Origin: Deltaproteobacteria bacterium
Lineage (GTDB): Bacteria > Desulfobacterota > Desulfobulbia > Desulfobulbales > VMSU01
NCBI GenBank assembly: GCA_024274995.1
Contig: JAJSAA010000059.1
Coordinates: 1 to 20,246, forward strand
Length of the DNA stretch: 20,246 nt
Direction of reading: 5' to 3'
Part shown: positions 1 to 7,493 of the stretch, in pieces
Numbering within the stretch: position 1 is the first letter of the stretch
Layout: every line of letters begins with the position of its first letter
The notes under the pieces: model-generated
The model's database searches: none
What the model was told of the DNA's origin: nothing
Seen by the model: only the letters and a program-made list of their open reading frames with translations
Made by a program: the position numbers and the translations under genes

Positions 1-2
1 AA

Positions 3-1844
3 GCCAAATTATGGAACCTGACCTACAGCCATACTCAGATCGACCCGGAAACCGGTCAGCGGCTGTCTGCCGATACAGCGGCCCATCTTACCTCGGTATT
101 CGGTAACCTGGCTCTTTCGGGTGATTATGACACTTATTACCCCCGTTTATTAGAGGTGAGTGAAAACACGCATTATCCGTTTATCCATGTTCTGCCGCCA
201 GTGCTTGATCTCAAGGCCGGGCGTGATATACGGCTTTCCGGCTTTGGTGCTGTTTCTTATAACATGGCCCCGTCTCCCACCGGTCAGCTGTCGATGATAG
301 CCGGCGGTAATATATCGGGACAAATTTATAGTCCTCAGAGCAGTTTAACGCTCACAAGAGAAGCTACCGTGATTCCCAATAACCTGCTTACCATTAACAT
401 GGCCGATATGGATTCGGCCGCAGTATACGGCGACCATGGGAAAGAGGGGGTTATGTCCGACAAAATTTTAACCCGCATGAGTTATCAAAGCGGGGTCAGC
501 AAGTCGTCTGCCAACGGCGTGACAACCGCTGTTCCCCTTCATGGTGGCGATAAAGAGCCGGTGACCATTATGGCTGGCGGTGATATCAGCGCTTTGAATC
601 TGTCTCTTGCTAAACAGGCCAGGATTATGGCGGGTGGCAGTATCTACGCCTTTAACTATCAGGGTCAGAATGTGGCGGCCGGCGATGTGTCGGAGATTAC
701 GGCCAAGGGCGATATATCCTTAGAGAGAAGCGTTGATCACAACTTTGGTATGGCGATTCAGCAGGGCGGGCCGGGGTTTCTGCTCGTCAAGGCGGATAAC
801 AGTTTAAATTTAGGAACCTCGGCTGGTATCACTTCAGTAGGCAACAGCAATAATCTCTCTCTTGATGCCGATGGCAGCGCCCTGGGTATAATGGCCGGTT
901 ATGCGAGACGATTGAGCGAGATTGAGTTGCGGGACTTTTTTGACCGGCTCCGGCAGGCGGGGCAGGAATACTCCAGTCTGTTGGCCGAGGGTAGTGATGA
1001 TGCCGCGGCCAAGGTGCTGGCGGACACCAGGCGGGATGTTATTCTGCCCGCTCTTGGCAGTGCTGATGGCCCGGGCGGCAATCTGGACATGATTAACTCC
1101 AAGATTCGTACCAGCGGCGGAGCCGACGATATTTTCATGGCAGTCAGAGGTGATATCAATGTCGGCCGGACAACCTTTTCTACTGGCGGCGGTCAGCAAA
1201 GCACCGGGATCACCACGGTGCGCGGCGGCGCTGTTAATCTCTTCACCGGCCATGGCGACCTAAATGTTAACGAATCGCGGCTCATGAGCTTTATGGGCGG
1301 TGATATTACCGCCTGGTGCGACTATGGTAATATCAATGCTGGCCGCGGCTCCACCACCGCTATCAGCGCCGAGGGCGAGACGTTTACCAGGGATGCGGAC
1401 GGCAATCTTATTCCGGTTTTTTCGCCGCCCTCGGTGGGCAGCGGTATCCGAACTCTGACCTTTGATCCGGACGGTTCGGCCGGCCCCATGAGTGAACCGG
1501 AGGCGGGCAGTGTCTACCTCTTTGCACCGGCCGGCGAGATTGATGCCGGTGAGGCGGGCATTGCCGGTACTAATGTTATCCTGGCCGCCACCAAGGTGGT
1601 TAACGCCCAGAACATCAGTTTTTCCCAGGGCGGTGTCGGGGTACCGGCAGGCGGCGGCGCGGTGGGCGGTATCGGGGCCTTAAGCGGGGCCGGCGATCTT
1701 AGCGGCATGGGGAGAAGTATGTCCGAGAGTACCGCCGCCCTGTCCCGCGCCAAAAATCAGTTTGCCGCTGAATCCGCCAAATTGGCAAAGGCCTTCCAGC
1801 TTAAATGGGTGAGTGTGGAATTCACCGGCTTTGGCTCGAAATAG
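3..1844 (+). CDS. Filamentous-haemagglutinin-family surface protein, C-terminal part (5' truncated by window edge)
   Basis: The frame is open from base 3 to the TAG at 1842-1844, so about 613 residues are visible; a GTG at 156 is internal because coding continues upstream of it. The sequence is rich in short recurring turns of the form AGGDI, AGGNI, RGDIN, GHGDLNV and MGGDIT, as expected of a right-handed beta-helix adhesin of the filamentous haemagglutinin type. The segment around nt 1440-1640 (GSVYLFAPAGEIDAGEAG, then ILAATKVVNAQNI) resembles the C-terminal DUF3739-type region of such proteins; that family name is from memory. The last 45 residues are Ser/Ala-rich and helical-looking, with no membrane segment, LPXTG, RTX repeats or double-cysteine hook (only one Cys is visible). 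The secretion signal and any TPS domain lie outside the window. Role: probable exported adhesin, and likely client of the downstream LapG/LapD and TonB/ExbBD genes; the client link is inference. Confidence 0.8.
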   Translation, partial: AKLWNLTYSHTQIDPETGQRLSADTAAHLTSVFGNLALSGDYDTYYPRLLEVSENTHYPFIHVLPPVLDLKAGRDIRLSGFGAVSYNMAPSPTGQLSMIAGGNISGQIYSPQSSLTLTREATVIPNNLLTINMADMDSAAVYGDHGKEGVMSDKILTRMSYQSGVSKSSANGVTTAVPLHGGDKEPVTIMAGGDISALNLSLAKQARIMAGGSIYAFNYQGQNVAAGDVSEITAKGDISLERSVDHNFGMAIQQGGPGFLLVKADNSLNLGTSAGITSVGNSNNLSLDADGSALGIMAGYARRLSEIELRDFFDRLRQAGQEYSSLLAEGSDDAAAKVLADTRRDVILPALGSADGPGGNLDMINSKIRTSGGADDIFMAVRGDINVGRTTFSTGGGQQSTGITTVRGGAVNLFTGHGDLNVNESRLMSFMGGDITAWCDYGNINAGRGSTTAISAEGETFTRDADGNLIPVFSPPSVGSGIRTLTFDPDGSAGPMSEPEAGSVYLFAPAGEIDAGEAGIAGTNVILAATKVVNAQNISFSQGGVGVPAGGGAVGGIGALSGAGDLSGMGRSMSESTAALSRAKNQFAAESAKLAKAFQLKWVSVEFTGFGSK

Positions 1845-1857
1845 ACGAAACGGACAA

Positions 1858-1899
1858 GGTAAGCGTAGACTCCGAGATTGGCTGTACCTGAATAGTTAA
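1858..1899 (-). repeat. Dispersed repeat end module, copy 1 (between adhesin and exbB fusion gene)
   Basis: The 42 bases match 11107-11148 at 32 positions, including 20 of the first 21. On the minus strand it reads TTAACTATTCAGGTACAGCC followed by CTCGGAGTCTACGCTTACC, the same order as the left end of the elements at 12091 and 19774. It occupies most of the 94-base gap between the adhesin stop and the next gene. A minus-strand reading frame through it encodes LGVYAY, the same peptide as the C-terminus of the lipoprotein at 11087-12061, because both are repeat-encoded; I do not call a gene here. Confidence 0.7.
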
Positions 1900-1938
1900 T
1901 TTTGTAAAAAAAGCAGTTGGAATGGAGAGGAAAGAAGG

Positions 1939-3735
1939 ATGAAAAAAAATCACTATACAAAGCGCAAAACCATCGTTGTCTTGACTATGTTATTGGTCTT
2001 CGCGCTGCAGGCGGCTAATGCTTCGGCCTGGTGGAATGAAAACTGGAAATACCGCAAGAAAATCACCTTTGATACCACCGCGAACGGTGCCGCTCTAAAG
2101 CAGAACCTGAAAGATATTACTTTGCTGATCAGGCTGCATAACGGTAACTTCGATTTTCCCAGAGCCAAGGAGGACGGCGGTGATCTAAGATTCGTCGGTG
2201 CCTCTGATAAGACATTGCTTAACTATCGAACCGCTTACTACTCCACCATTGATCAGATGGCCTACTTGTGGGTCAATATTCCCGTTCTAAAGGCCGACAG
2301 CGGCCTGAACAGTATGTATCTCTATTATGGTAACAGCAAGGCCCAGGCTGCCGCCCCATCGGGCGATGTCTTTGACCGTGCCACGGTTCTTGCCCTGCCG
2401 TTAGATGAATATCAGGGGGCACCCATGGATGTCTCAAGGTATGGCAATATCGTCAAGGACTCTAATGTCTCGTCGGGAATCCCGGCGGTTGTCGGAGCCG
2501 GGGCTTCGTTGTTCGGCAGTCAATGGATAACCATCAACCCATCGGCTTCATTGGATTTCAGCCAGGGGTTGACCTTTGCCGCTTGGTTTCGTGCCGCTGA
2601 TTTTAACGTGAAATCCAGATTAGTCTCCATAAGCGGTAAACAGACATCGGTGACCATTTATTTTCAAAAGGGCGGCATAATGGTCAACCTCGACGGTGAA
2701 AAATTGGAGGCTGTTCCTGCCAAGCCGATTTCGGTCAATGAGTGGCACTACCTGGCTGTTACTGCCGGCCCGGCAAAGGCTGCGGCCTATCTTGACGGCA
2801 CGGTGCTTGCGACCTCGGCCTTTAGCGGCGGTTTGCCGGGAGCGCAGGCCATGGTACGGATCGGGGCCGGGCCGAACGGAGAGCCTGGGTTTGTCGGTGA
2901 TCTTGATGAAATCCGCCTGTCCAGCACGGCGCGGCCAGCCGCCTGGGTCAAGGCGGTATATGCCGATCAGGGGCCAAAGGATACATTAGTACGGGTGGGG
3001 CCTGAAGGCGGCAATGAGGCTGCTGTTTCCACATCGGTTAGTTATCTTGCCACTATAGTTAAAAATATCAGTATTGATGGTTGGCTTATTATCGGTGTTC
3101 TGGGGATATTCTCAGTCGCGAGCTGGATTGTTTTGATGGGAAAGAGTTTTTTCCTCTGGATGAATAAGCGGGACAACAAGGCCTTTTTGGAGGAATTTAA
3201 CAGCGACTGTGAGATGCACAGTTGTATAGATGACGATGAAGAATACCAGAACTCCACTCTCTACCGGGTATATCGCATGGGCTGCCGTGAGTTGGGCCAG
3301 ATGATGCCCTTTCCCAGTACCCGGGAGGAACGCAGCGGCTCGGAGCCGGTTCTGCTTTCTCAGAGGGATATGGCCGCTTTCAGAACCAGACTGGAAAACG
3401 GTTTCTTGTATGAAAATAAGAAGTTAAACGCCTGGCTGGCCATTCTGGTTGTCGCCATCTCCGGCGGCCCGTTTCTCGGACTGCTTGGCACGGTTTGGGG
3501 AGTTATGAATACCTTTGCCGCCATGGCGGCGGCTGGTGAAGCCAATATTATGGCCATTGCGCCGGGAGTGGCCTCCGCGCTGTCGACTACGGTCGTTGGC
3601 CTGCTGGTCGCCATCCCGGCCTCCTTCGGCTACAACTATCTGTTGGGCAACGTCAAGGAGATTGGCACCGATCTCGCCGTCTTTATTGAAGATTTTGTTG
3701 TTCATGTGGAGAGACAATATGGAGCTGACAAATGA
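1939..3735 (+). CDS. DUF2341 + LamG-like lectin domain fused to an ExbB/MotA/TolQ proton channel
   Basis: 598 aa; ATG preceded by a good Shine-Dalgarno (GAGGAAAGAAGG, 1927-1938). Residues 1-30 are a signal peptide ending ASA before WWNENWKYRKKITF, the hallmark opening of DUF2341 (about 31-135). Residues 145-350 look like a concanavalin-A/LamG-type fold (LTFAAWFRAADF, EWHYLAVTAG, VGDLDEIRLSSTARPAAW). A membrane helix at 381-405 follows, then a roughly 95-residue charged cytoplasmic loop and the ExbB core: GPFLGLLGTVWGVMNTF (510-526) and PGVASALSTTVVGLLVAIPA (542-561), forming helices 2 and 3. ExbB assembles a proton-driven motor with ExbD in the inner membrane. Here the N-terminus would put a carbohydrate- or protein-binding module in the periplasm. 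The stop overlaps the exbD start by 4 bases. E. coli ExbB has no such domain and is about 244 aa. The ExbB call is firm; the ligand is unknown. Confidence 0.92.
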   Translation: MKKNHYTKRKTIVVLTMLLVFALQAANASAWWNENWKYRKKITFDTTANGAALKQNLKDITLLIRLHNGNFDFPRAKEDGGDLRFVGASDKTLLNYRTAYYSTIDQMAYLWVNIPVLKADSGLNSMYLYYGNSKAQAAAPSGDVFDRATVLALPLDEYQGAPMDVSRYGNIVKDSNVSSGIPAVVGAGASLFGSQWITINPSASLDFSQGLTFAAWFRAADFNVKSRLVSISGKQTSVTIYFQKGGIMVNLDGEKLEAVPAKPISVNEWHYLAVTAGPAKAAAYLDGTVLATSAFSGGLPGAQAMVRIGAGPNGEPGFVGDLDEIRLSSTARPAAWVKAVYADQGPKDTLVRVGPEGGNEAAVSTSVSYLATIVKNISIDGWLIIGVLGIFSVASWIVLMGKSFFLWMNKRDNKAFLEEFNSDCEMHSCIDDDEEYQNSTLYRVYRMGCRELGQMMPFPSTREERSGSEPVLLSQRDMAAFRTRLENGFLYENKKLNAWLAILVVAISGGPFLGLLGTVWGVMNTFAAMAAAGEANIMAIAPGVASALSTTVVGLLVAIPASFGYNYLLGNVKEIGTDLAVFIEDFVVHVERQYGADK

Positions 3736-4142
3736 AATACCGTAATATCTTTGATGCAAAAATTTCTGATGAAATCAATGTGACACCATTGCTTGATCTG
3801 GCCTGGACTCTGCTCGTGGTCTTCATAATCGCGGTTACCGCCGCTGTTCAGGGGATAAAGGTCAATCTGCCCAAGGCCAGTAATGCGCCCAGCCTCCAAA
3901 AGCCTAAAACCAAGGCGATATCCGTTATGAATAACGGCCAGATTTATCTCGATGCCTATCCGGTGAGCATGAAGGAACTGGAAACCATGCTGCGGCAGTA
4001 CAAGGCGGCTGATCCATCTCTGCCGGTAGTTATTAAAGGAGACGCTAAAGTTCACTATCAGAAGATTATTTCGGTACTCGATCTGCTCCAGCGTCTGGAC
4101 ATCACCCAACTCGGGCTGGTGACGCAGCGGCTGGTAAGATGA
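3732..4142 (+). CDS. exbD: ExbD/TolR-family biopolymer transport protein
   Basis: 136 aa, translationally coupled to the exbB fusion through an ATGA overlap (3732-3735), with GGAG at 3719-3722 as ribosome site. A short cytoplasmic N-terminus leads into INVTPLLD (15-22), the ExbD signature. Asp22 aligns with the essential membrane aspartate of E. coli ExbD (Asp25). One membrane helix spans about 20-40 (LDLAWTLLVVFIIAVTAAV), followed by a periplasmic domain with the usual GQIYLDAYPVSMKELE and LPVVIKGDAKVHYQKIISVLD strands (residues about 68-118). It pairs with the preceding ExbB domain to energise the TonB-like protein downstream. Length and motifs are normal for the family. TolR is the main alternative, but the TonB-like neighbour favours ExbD. 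Confidence 0.93.
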   Translation: MKYRNIFDAKISDEINVTPLLDLAWTLLVVFIIAVTAAVQGIKVNLPKASNAPSLQKPKTKAISVMNNGQIYLDAYPVSMKELETMLRQYKAADPSLPVVIKGDAKVHYQKIISVLDLLQRLDITQLGLVTQRLVR

Positions 4143-4151
4143 AGGTGTCTT

Positions 4152-4260
4152 GTTATCTGCTCAGCTGCACCCAATATGCGGTCGATAATGCCGCCCAGCA
4201 TACTGATGTATAGCTGAGCAGAATTATCGATCACATCTTGGGCACATCTGAACAGTTACG
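4152..4260. repeat. MITE/REP-like element A between exbD and the tonB-like gene
   Basis: The ends are imperfect inverted repeats: 4157-4172 (CTGCTCAGCTGCACCC) against the complement of 4240-4259 (GGGCACATCTGAACAGTTAC), matching 12 of 16. Inside are two perfect inverted pairs: TGCTCAGCT (4158-4166) with AGCTGAGCA (4212-4220), and TCGATAAT (4182-4189) with ATTATCGA (4223-4230). The pairs interleave, so they are alternative folds or a pseudoknot. The core CAGCATACTGATG and the right end are shared with the element at 12091-12221. It fills most of the 162-base gap in an otherwise tight gene series. Confidence 0.75.
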
Positions 4261-4304
4261 TTCAATAAACCAACCATCCTCCGGTATGTTGATAATAATG
4301 GCGC

Positions 4305-4997
4305 GTGTTCATGGCGAAAAGATCTAAACATCATAAACGGTTCCCCAAAGGGATAGTAATCGGCCTGATGATTATTATTTTTCTGGTGGTGGCGGCCAGC
4401 GGCGTTGTCTTTATAAAGCAGCTGCTTAATGATGCCGGCCATAAGCGGCCGCGGCCGATCCAAAGAATCACCTTAGTCAAGCCTCCTAAACCGCCAAAAA
4501 TTAAGGAAAAGCCGCCGCAACCCAAGCTGAAAAAAGAAAAAGTTATTGAACAGAGAAAGGCGGCTCCCAAGCCGCAGCAGAAAACCAAGGCCGACAACAA
4601 GCCGCCCCCCGGTAAAGATCTTGCGCTTGACGCTAAGGGCAGCGGTAGCGGCGATGCCTTCGGGCTCAAGGCGAGAAAGGGCGGCCGGTCATTGATTGGG
4701 GGCGGCGGAGGCAGCAGTTATGGCTGGTATACCAGGCGGATTGCCGATGAACTGCAACAGCTGGTTAACCGCATCCTGCGCGGTAAAGATGGATTCAAGG
4801 GCAGGGATCTGAAGACAGAGATCAGGATCAAACTTGATGAAGCTGGTCGGATTGCCGATTTTTCCATAACAATTCCTTCAGGAAACAGAGAACTGGACAA
4901 GGCGGTTCGCCAGGCAGTAAAGGCCGCCAGGTTTGGCGACCCTCCACCCTACGGTATGTCGCGGGTATTGAAGTTCAGGATTCGGCCCAAGGGCTGA
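4305..4997 (+). CDS. TonB-like energy transducer
   Basis: 230 aa from GTG 4305; ATG 4311 (GTG TTC ATG) is an equally plausible start, and neither has a clear Shine-Dalgarno. The layout is that of TonB: a basic cytoplasmic tip (1-15), one membrane helix (16-37, GIVIGLMIIIFLVVAASGVVF), a Pro/Lys-rich spacer (48-104, including KPPKPPKIKEKPPQP), a glycine linker (128-140), and a C-terminal domain (140-230) with IADELQQLVNRIL, ELDKAVRQAVKAARF and PPPYGMSRVLKFRIRP, matching the TonB/TolA C-terminal fold. It would carry energy from ExbB/ExbD across the periplasm to an outer-membrane partner. No TonB-dependent receptor is in the window; the adjacent outer-membrane protein is a porin. TolA-like is the alternative, but the proline-rich spacer and ExbBD context favour TonB. 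Confidence 0.88.
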   Translation: MFMAKRSKHHKRFPKGIVIGLMIIIFLVVAASGVVFIKQLLNDAGHKRPRPIQRITLVKPPKPPKIKEKPPQPKLKKEKVIEQRKAAPKPQQKTKADNKPPPGKDLALDAKGSGSGDAFGLKARKGGRSLIGGGGGSSYGWYTRRIADELQQLVNRILRGKDGFKGRDLKTEIRIKLDEAGRIADFSITIPSGNRELDKAVRQAVKAARFGDPPPYGMSRVLKFRIRPKG

Positions 4998-5136
4998 TGG
5001 GTGGGGTCGATAATGTGTCGGCCCTGGAGAAATATCCGCCTTGTATATGTACCGTGGATTATTTGTGGAGCATGGGTCGGAATCTAAGGCCCTTGGTTCG
5101 CTGATTCCATGGTTTTGACGAGATTTTTAATTTTTG

Positions 5137-5177
5137 TAGCTACTTAGGTGTGACTGTAAATTGCCCTAAACAGTTAC
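5137..5177 (-). repeat. Dispersed repeat end module, short copy upstream of the porin gene
   Basis: On the minus strand it begins GTAACTGTTTAGGGCA, the same terminus as the element at 12091 (GTAACTGTTTAGCTAC). Its other side contains TAGCTACTTAGGTGTG, an imperfect inverted copy of that terminus. About 160 bases further left, GTCGATAATG (5007-5016) resembles the core arm of element A (4181-4190), so 5007-5177 may be one degenerate element. The 208-base gap between the tonB-like gene and the porin holds little else that I can recognise. Confidence 0.5.
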
Positions 5178-5195
5178 TAATTTTTATACAATGTC

Positions 5196-5200
5196 AGGAG
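5196..5200 (+). promoter_or_regulatory. Shine-Dalgarno that fixes the porin start at ATG 5206
   Basis: AGGAG ends 5 bases before ATG 5206. It lies inside the 15 codon-bases that would be translated from the upstream in-frame ATG 5191, which has no Shine-Dalgarno of its own. The shorter start also gives a clean signal peptide (Met-Leu-Arg-Asn-Leu-Leu-Lys-Lys followed by a hydrophobic core). Confidence 0.7.
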
Positions 5201-5205
5201 CTTTT

Positions 5206-6756
5206 ATGCTACGTAACTTATTGAAAAAAAGCATTATTGTGGGGATGTGTGCTGGTATGTTGCTGTCATCCAGCCCGGTGAAGGCGGTGGAGGAGACCTC
5301 GGTCAGCGGGCTTGAGGCGCTTATTCAGCTGCTCAAGGAAAAGAAGATCGTTACCAAAGCGGAGGCGGCCCGGTTCTCTAAAAAACTGCGGCAAACTGAG
5401 CAACGGAAAAAGCCGCAGCAGGTCATCACCATTATACCACGCGGCCAGATGTATATGAAACAGCTTAGCGATACTGTGGCGGCTGATATTAAAGATCAGG
5501 TCAAGGATCAGGTCAAGTATGAGATAAAGGATGAAGTGGTGCGGGAGATTAAACTGGGAGAAAGGACCGGGCCTATACCGTCCTGGGTTCAGCGGATCCG
5601 CTGGGGCGGTGATATTCGTCTGCGGCATCAGGAGGACTTGTTCGACAAGGCAAACGCCTATCTGCAGGATCCTAATAATCCGGGAACCTTGCTCAATACA
5701 ACCCATAACCGGATGCGGGAACGTATCCGGGTCAGGATTGCCATGAAGGCGGAGGTTAACGATCAGGTGGAGGTCGGGGTGCGTCTTGCCACCGGCAACG
5801 ATAAAGAGCCGGTTTCCACCAACAGCACTATGGGCGATTATTTTAATAAACATGGCTTTGTGCTGGATCAGGCCTATATCCGCTGGGTGCTACTTCCCGA
5901 GGTAACCTTAGTGGGCGGCAGGATGCCGAACCCCTTTTTCTCGACTGATCTGGTTTGGGATAAAGATATCAATTTTGAGGGAATTGCGGTGCAGATCAAA
6001 AAACCGCTTTTGGGCGTCTGGCGGGGGTTTGCCAACCTAGGTTATTTCCCTATTCAGGAGGTAAAGCTTTCCTATGGCGACAAATACATGGTCGGTGGTC
6101 AAGTTGGGATTGAATACGAGCCTCGCCCTGAACTTCTCGGTAAATTCGGGATTGCTTATTATGATTACCACAATATTGCCGGAGTGCCGAATACCGCCGG
6201 CAGGCCGGGATATTACGATTATACGCTGCCCGCCTTCCGGCAGTGGGGCAACGATTATTACGATATAAACTCCTTTGTCGGCACTACCGGTACTCCGGTG
6301 GCCTATGGTCTGGCCTCTGACTTTAAGTTGTTGAATTTAACCATGTCTTTCAGTGTGGGCCTCTTTGATCCGGTGAATATCTCTCTTCTATGTGATTATG
6401 TGACCAATCTTGGTTTTGATCATGATGAGATTCTGAGCCGTACTGGTCTATCCTTTGACAAGGAAACGGACGGCTATATGGTGGCGTTGGCGGTTGGCTA
6501 TCCAAAGATCACTCAACTCGGAGACTGGAAAGTCTCTGTCGCCTATAAGTATCTCGAGAAAGACGCGGTGCTGGACGCTTTCACCGACTCGGATTTTCAT
6601 TTGGGCGGTACTAATGCCAAAGGCTGGATACTCGGTACTGATATTGGTCTTTACGACAATATATGGACTACTATCCGCTGGCTTAGCAGTGATGTGATAA
6701 CCGGAGTGCCGTACTCAGTTGATACCGTACAGTTAGATCTGAATGCCCGCTTTTAG
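5206..6756 (+). CDS. Outer-membrane porin, Porin_5-like putative porin
   Basis: 516 aa from ATG 5206 (521 from ATG 5191). Signal peptide 1-27 ends PVKA. Residues 35-66 (GLEALIQLLKEKKIVTKAEAARFSKKL) are the small helical N-terminal element often found in this porin family. Residues 84-118 are charged and coiled-coil-like, with a KDQVKDQVK repeat. From about 126 (SWVQRIRWGGDIRLRHQ, then NRMRERIRVRIAMKAEV and VEVGVRLATGND) the sequence alternates hydrophobic and polar residues as a beta-barrel strand series does. It ends in the barrel-assembly signature VQLDLNARF with a terminal Phe. Family name Porin_5 (putative porin) is from memory. It sits directly after the tonB-like gene and 20 bases before the coiled-coil gene. 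Just after the predicted cleavage site, EETSVSG faintly resembles a TonB box. It has neither the plug domain nor the length of a TonB-dependent receptor. Confidence 0.85.
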   Translation: MLRNLLKKSIIVGMCAGMLLSSSPVKAVEETSVSGLEALIQLLKEKKIVTKAEAARFSKKLRQTEQRKKPQQVITIIPRGQMYMKQLSDTVAADIKDQVKDQVKYEIKDEVVREIKLGERTGPIPSWVQRIRWGGDIRLRHQEDLFDKANAYLQDPNNPGTLLNTTHNRMRERIRVRIAMKAEVNDQVEVGVRLATGNDKEPVSTNSTMGDYFNKHGFVLDQAYIRWVLLPEVTLVGGRMPNPFFSTDLVWDKDINFEGIAVQIKKPLLGVWRGFANLGYFPIQEVKLSYGDKYMVGGQVGIEYEPRPELLGKFGIAYYDYHNIAGVPNTAGRPGYYDYTLPAFRQWGNDYYDINSFVGTTGTPVAYGLASDFKLLNLTMSFSVGLFDPVNISLLCDYVTNLGFDHDEILSRTGLSFDKETDGYMVALAVGYPKITQLGDWKVSVAYKYLEKDAVLDAFTDSDFHLGGTNAKGWILGTDIGLYDNIWTTIRWLSSDVITGVPYSVDTVQLDLNARF

Positions 6757-6776
6757 CCGTAAAAGGAAGATTTGCT

Positions 6777-7481
6777 ATGAATAAAAAATTAAGTGTTTTG
6801 GTAGTGTTACTTGCTCTGGCAGGATTCGGAACGGCGGGATATCTAAGCCTGCATCTAACAAAAGAAAGGGAAAAAACGGTTGAGTCAGCACAGCGGCTGA
6901 ATAGGCTGAAGGCGGTGAATACCGCCTGGCACCGGAAATATCAGCAGCAAAAGGCCATTGCCGTCGGGATGGCGCGCAGCAGACAGGCGGCAGAGGTTAG
7001 ACTGAGCGATGTGGTGAATAAGATGCGGCTTCTTGAAGTGGAAAAAGATAAATTAATGGCGGCAATAAGAAAGCAGGATCATGGGTCTAAAAATATGAGG
7101 CGGATGATGCGGGAGAGAATCAACCTCCTTGCCGCCCAATATAAGGAATGCGGAGTGACGATCCAAAAGAGACAACAGGATATTGCCGCCCTTAAAAAGA
7201 TTATAGAAAGTAAGAAGAAGGACATAAACAACCTTGAAGGGGGTAAAACAAGGGCCTTGGCAAAATTATCTTCTACCAGCTCACGTCTTTCCATCTGTGC
7301 CGACAGTAATCTCAAATTACGAGATATAGCCAATGAACTTGCCGAGTTGTATAAAAACAAGGGAATTGTGGGAGCAATGTTTGATGATGAACGACTTATT
7401 CAGTATCGTCAGGTAGAGGTCGAAAAGTTGTTGCAGGCCTATGATGAGCGTATTGATAAACTACGTTTTTCCCTCCATTAA
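6777..7481 (+). CDS. Inner-membrane-anchored periplasmic coiled-coil protein of unknown function
   Basis: 234 aa; ATG with AAGGAAG at 6763-6769. A single N-terminal hydrophobic helix (4-26, KLSVLVVLLALAGFGTAGYLSL) has no evident cleavage site or lipobox, so it is probably an uncleaved anchor. The rest is highly charged and helical: 30-60 and 75-170 show long heptad-like runs (RLSDVVNKMRLLEVEKDKLMA, then IQKRQQDIAALKKIIESKKK), rich in Lys, Arg, Glu and Gln. Two cysteines lie at about 123 and 181. The C-terminal helix contains VEVEKLLQAYDERIDKLRF. It lies between the porin and lapG-like genes with gaps of 20 and 12 bases, so it is surely co-transcribed. A periplasm-spanning spacer or adaptor between inner-membrane and porin parts would fit, but I recognise no family and this role is inference. 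Confidence 0.75.
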   Translation: MNKKLSVLVVLLALAGFGTAGYLSLHLTKEREKTVESAQRLNRLKAVNTAWHRKYQQQKAIAVGMARSRQAAEVRLSDVVNKMRLLEVEKDKLMAAIRKQDHGSKNMRRMMRERINLLAAQYKECGVTIQKRQQDIAALKKIIESKKKDINNLEGGKTRALAKLSSTSSRLSICADSNLKLRDIANELAELYKNKGIVGAMFDDERLIQYRQVEVEKLLQAYDERIDKLRFSLH

Positions 7482-7493
7482 CAACTATGTTAT

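Noticed and set aside
834..1253. 139-aa minus-strand open frame inside the adhesin gene
   Set aside because: Opposite-strand shadow of a strongly supported coding region; the encoded sequence shows no domain, and neighbouring overlapping frames are of similar length.
1757..1960. Minus-strand 67-aa frame containing LGVYAY, shared with the lipoprotein C-terminus
   Set aside because: The shared peptide comes from the dispersed repeat at 1858-1899; the frame overlaps the adhesin 3' end and the exbB start and has no other support.
3702..4109. 135-aa minus-strand frame opposite exbD
   Set aside because: Antisense to a clear ExbD gene with conserved residues and a coupled start; no motif of its own.
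5161..5190. TTGCCC-18 bp-TATACA as a promoter for the porin gene
   Set aside because: The spacing is acceptable, but the -10 would place transcription start within or past the Shine-Dalgarno at 5196-5200, and TTGCCC belongs to a repeat terminus.
5191..5205. ATG 5191 as the porin start
   Set aside because: It has no Shine-Dalgarno, while AGGAG at 5196-5200 is ideally spaced for ATG 5206, which also gives a better signal peptide.
1845..5205. c-di-GMP riboswitch in the gaps of the lap/tonB gene series
   Set aside because: Looked for because of the c-di-GMP context, but no GEMM-type conserved core is visible; the gaps hold dispersed repeats instead.
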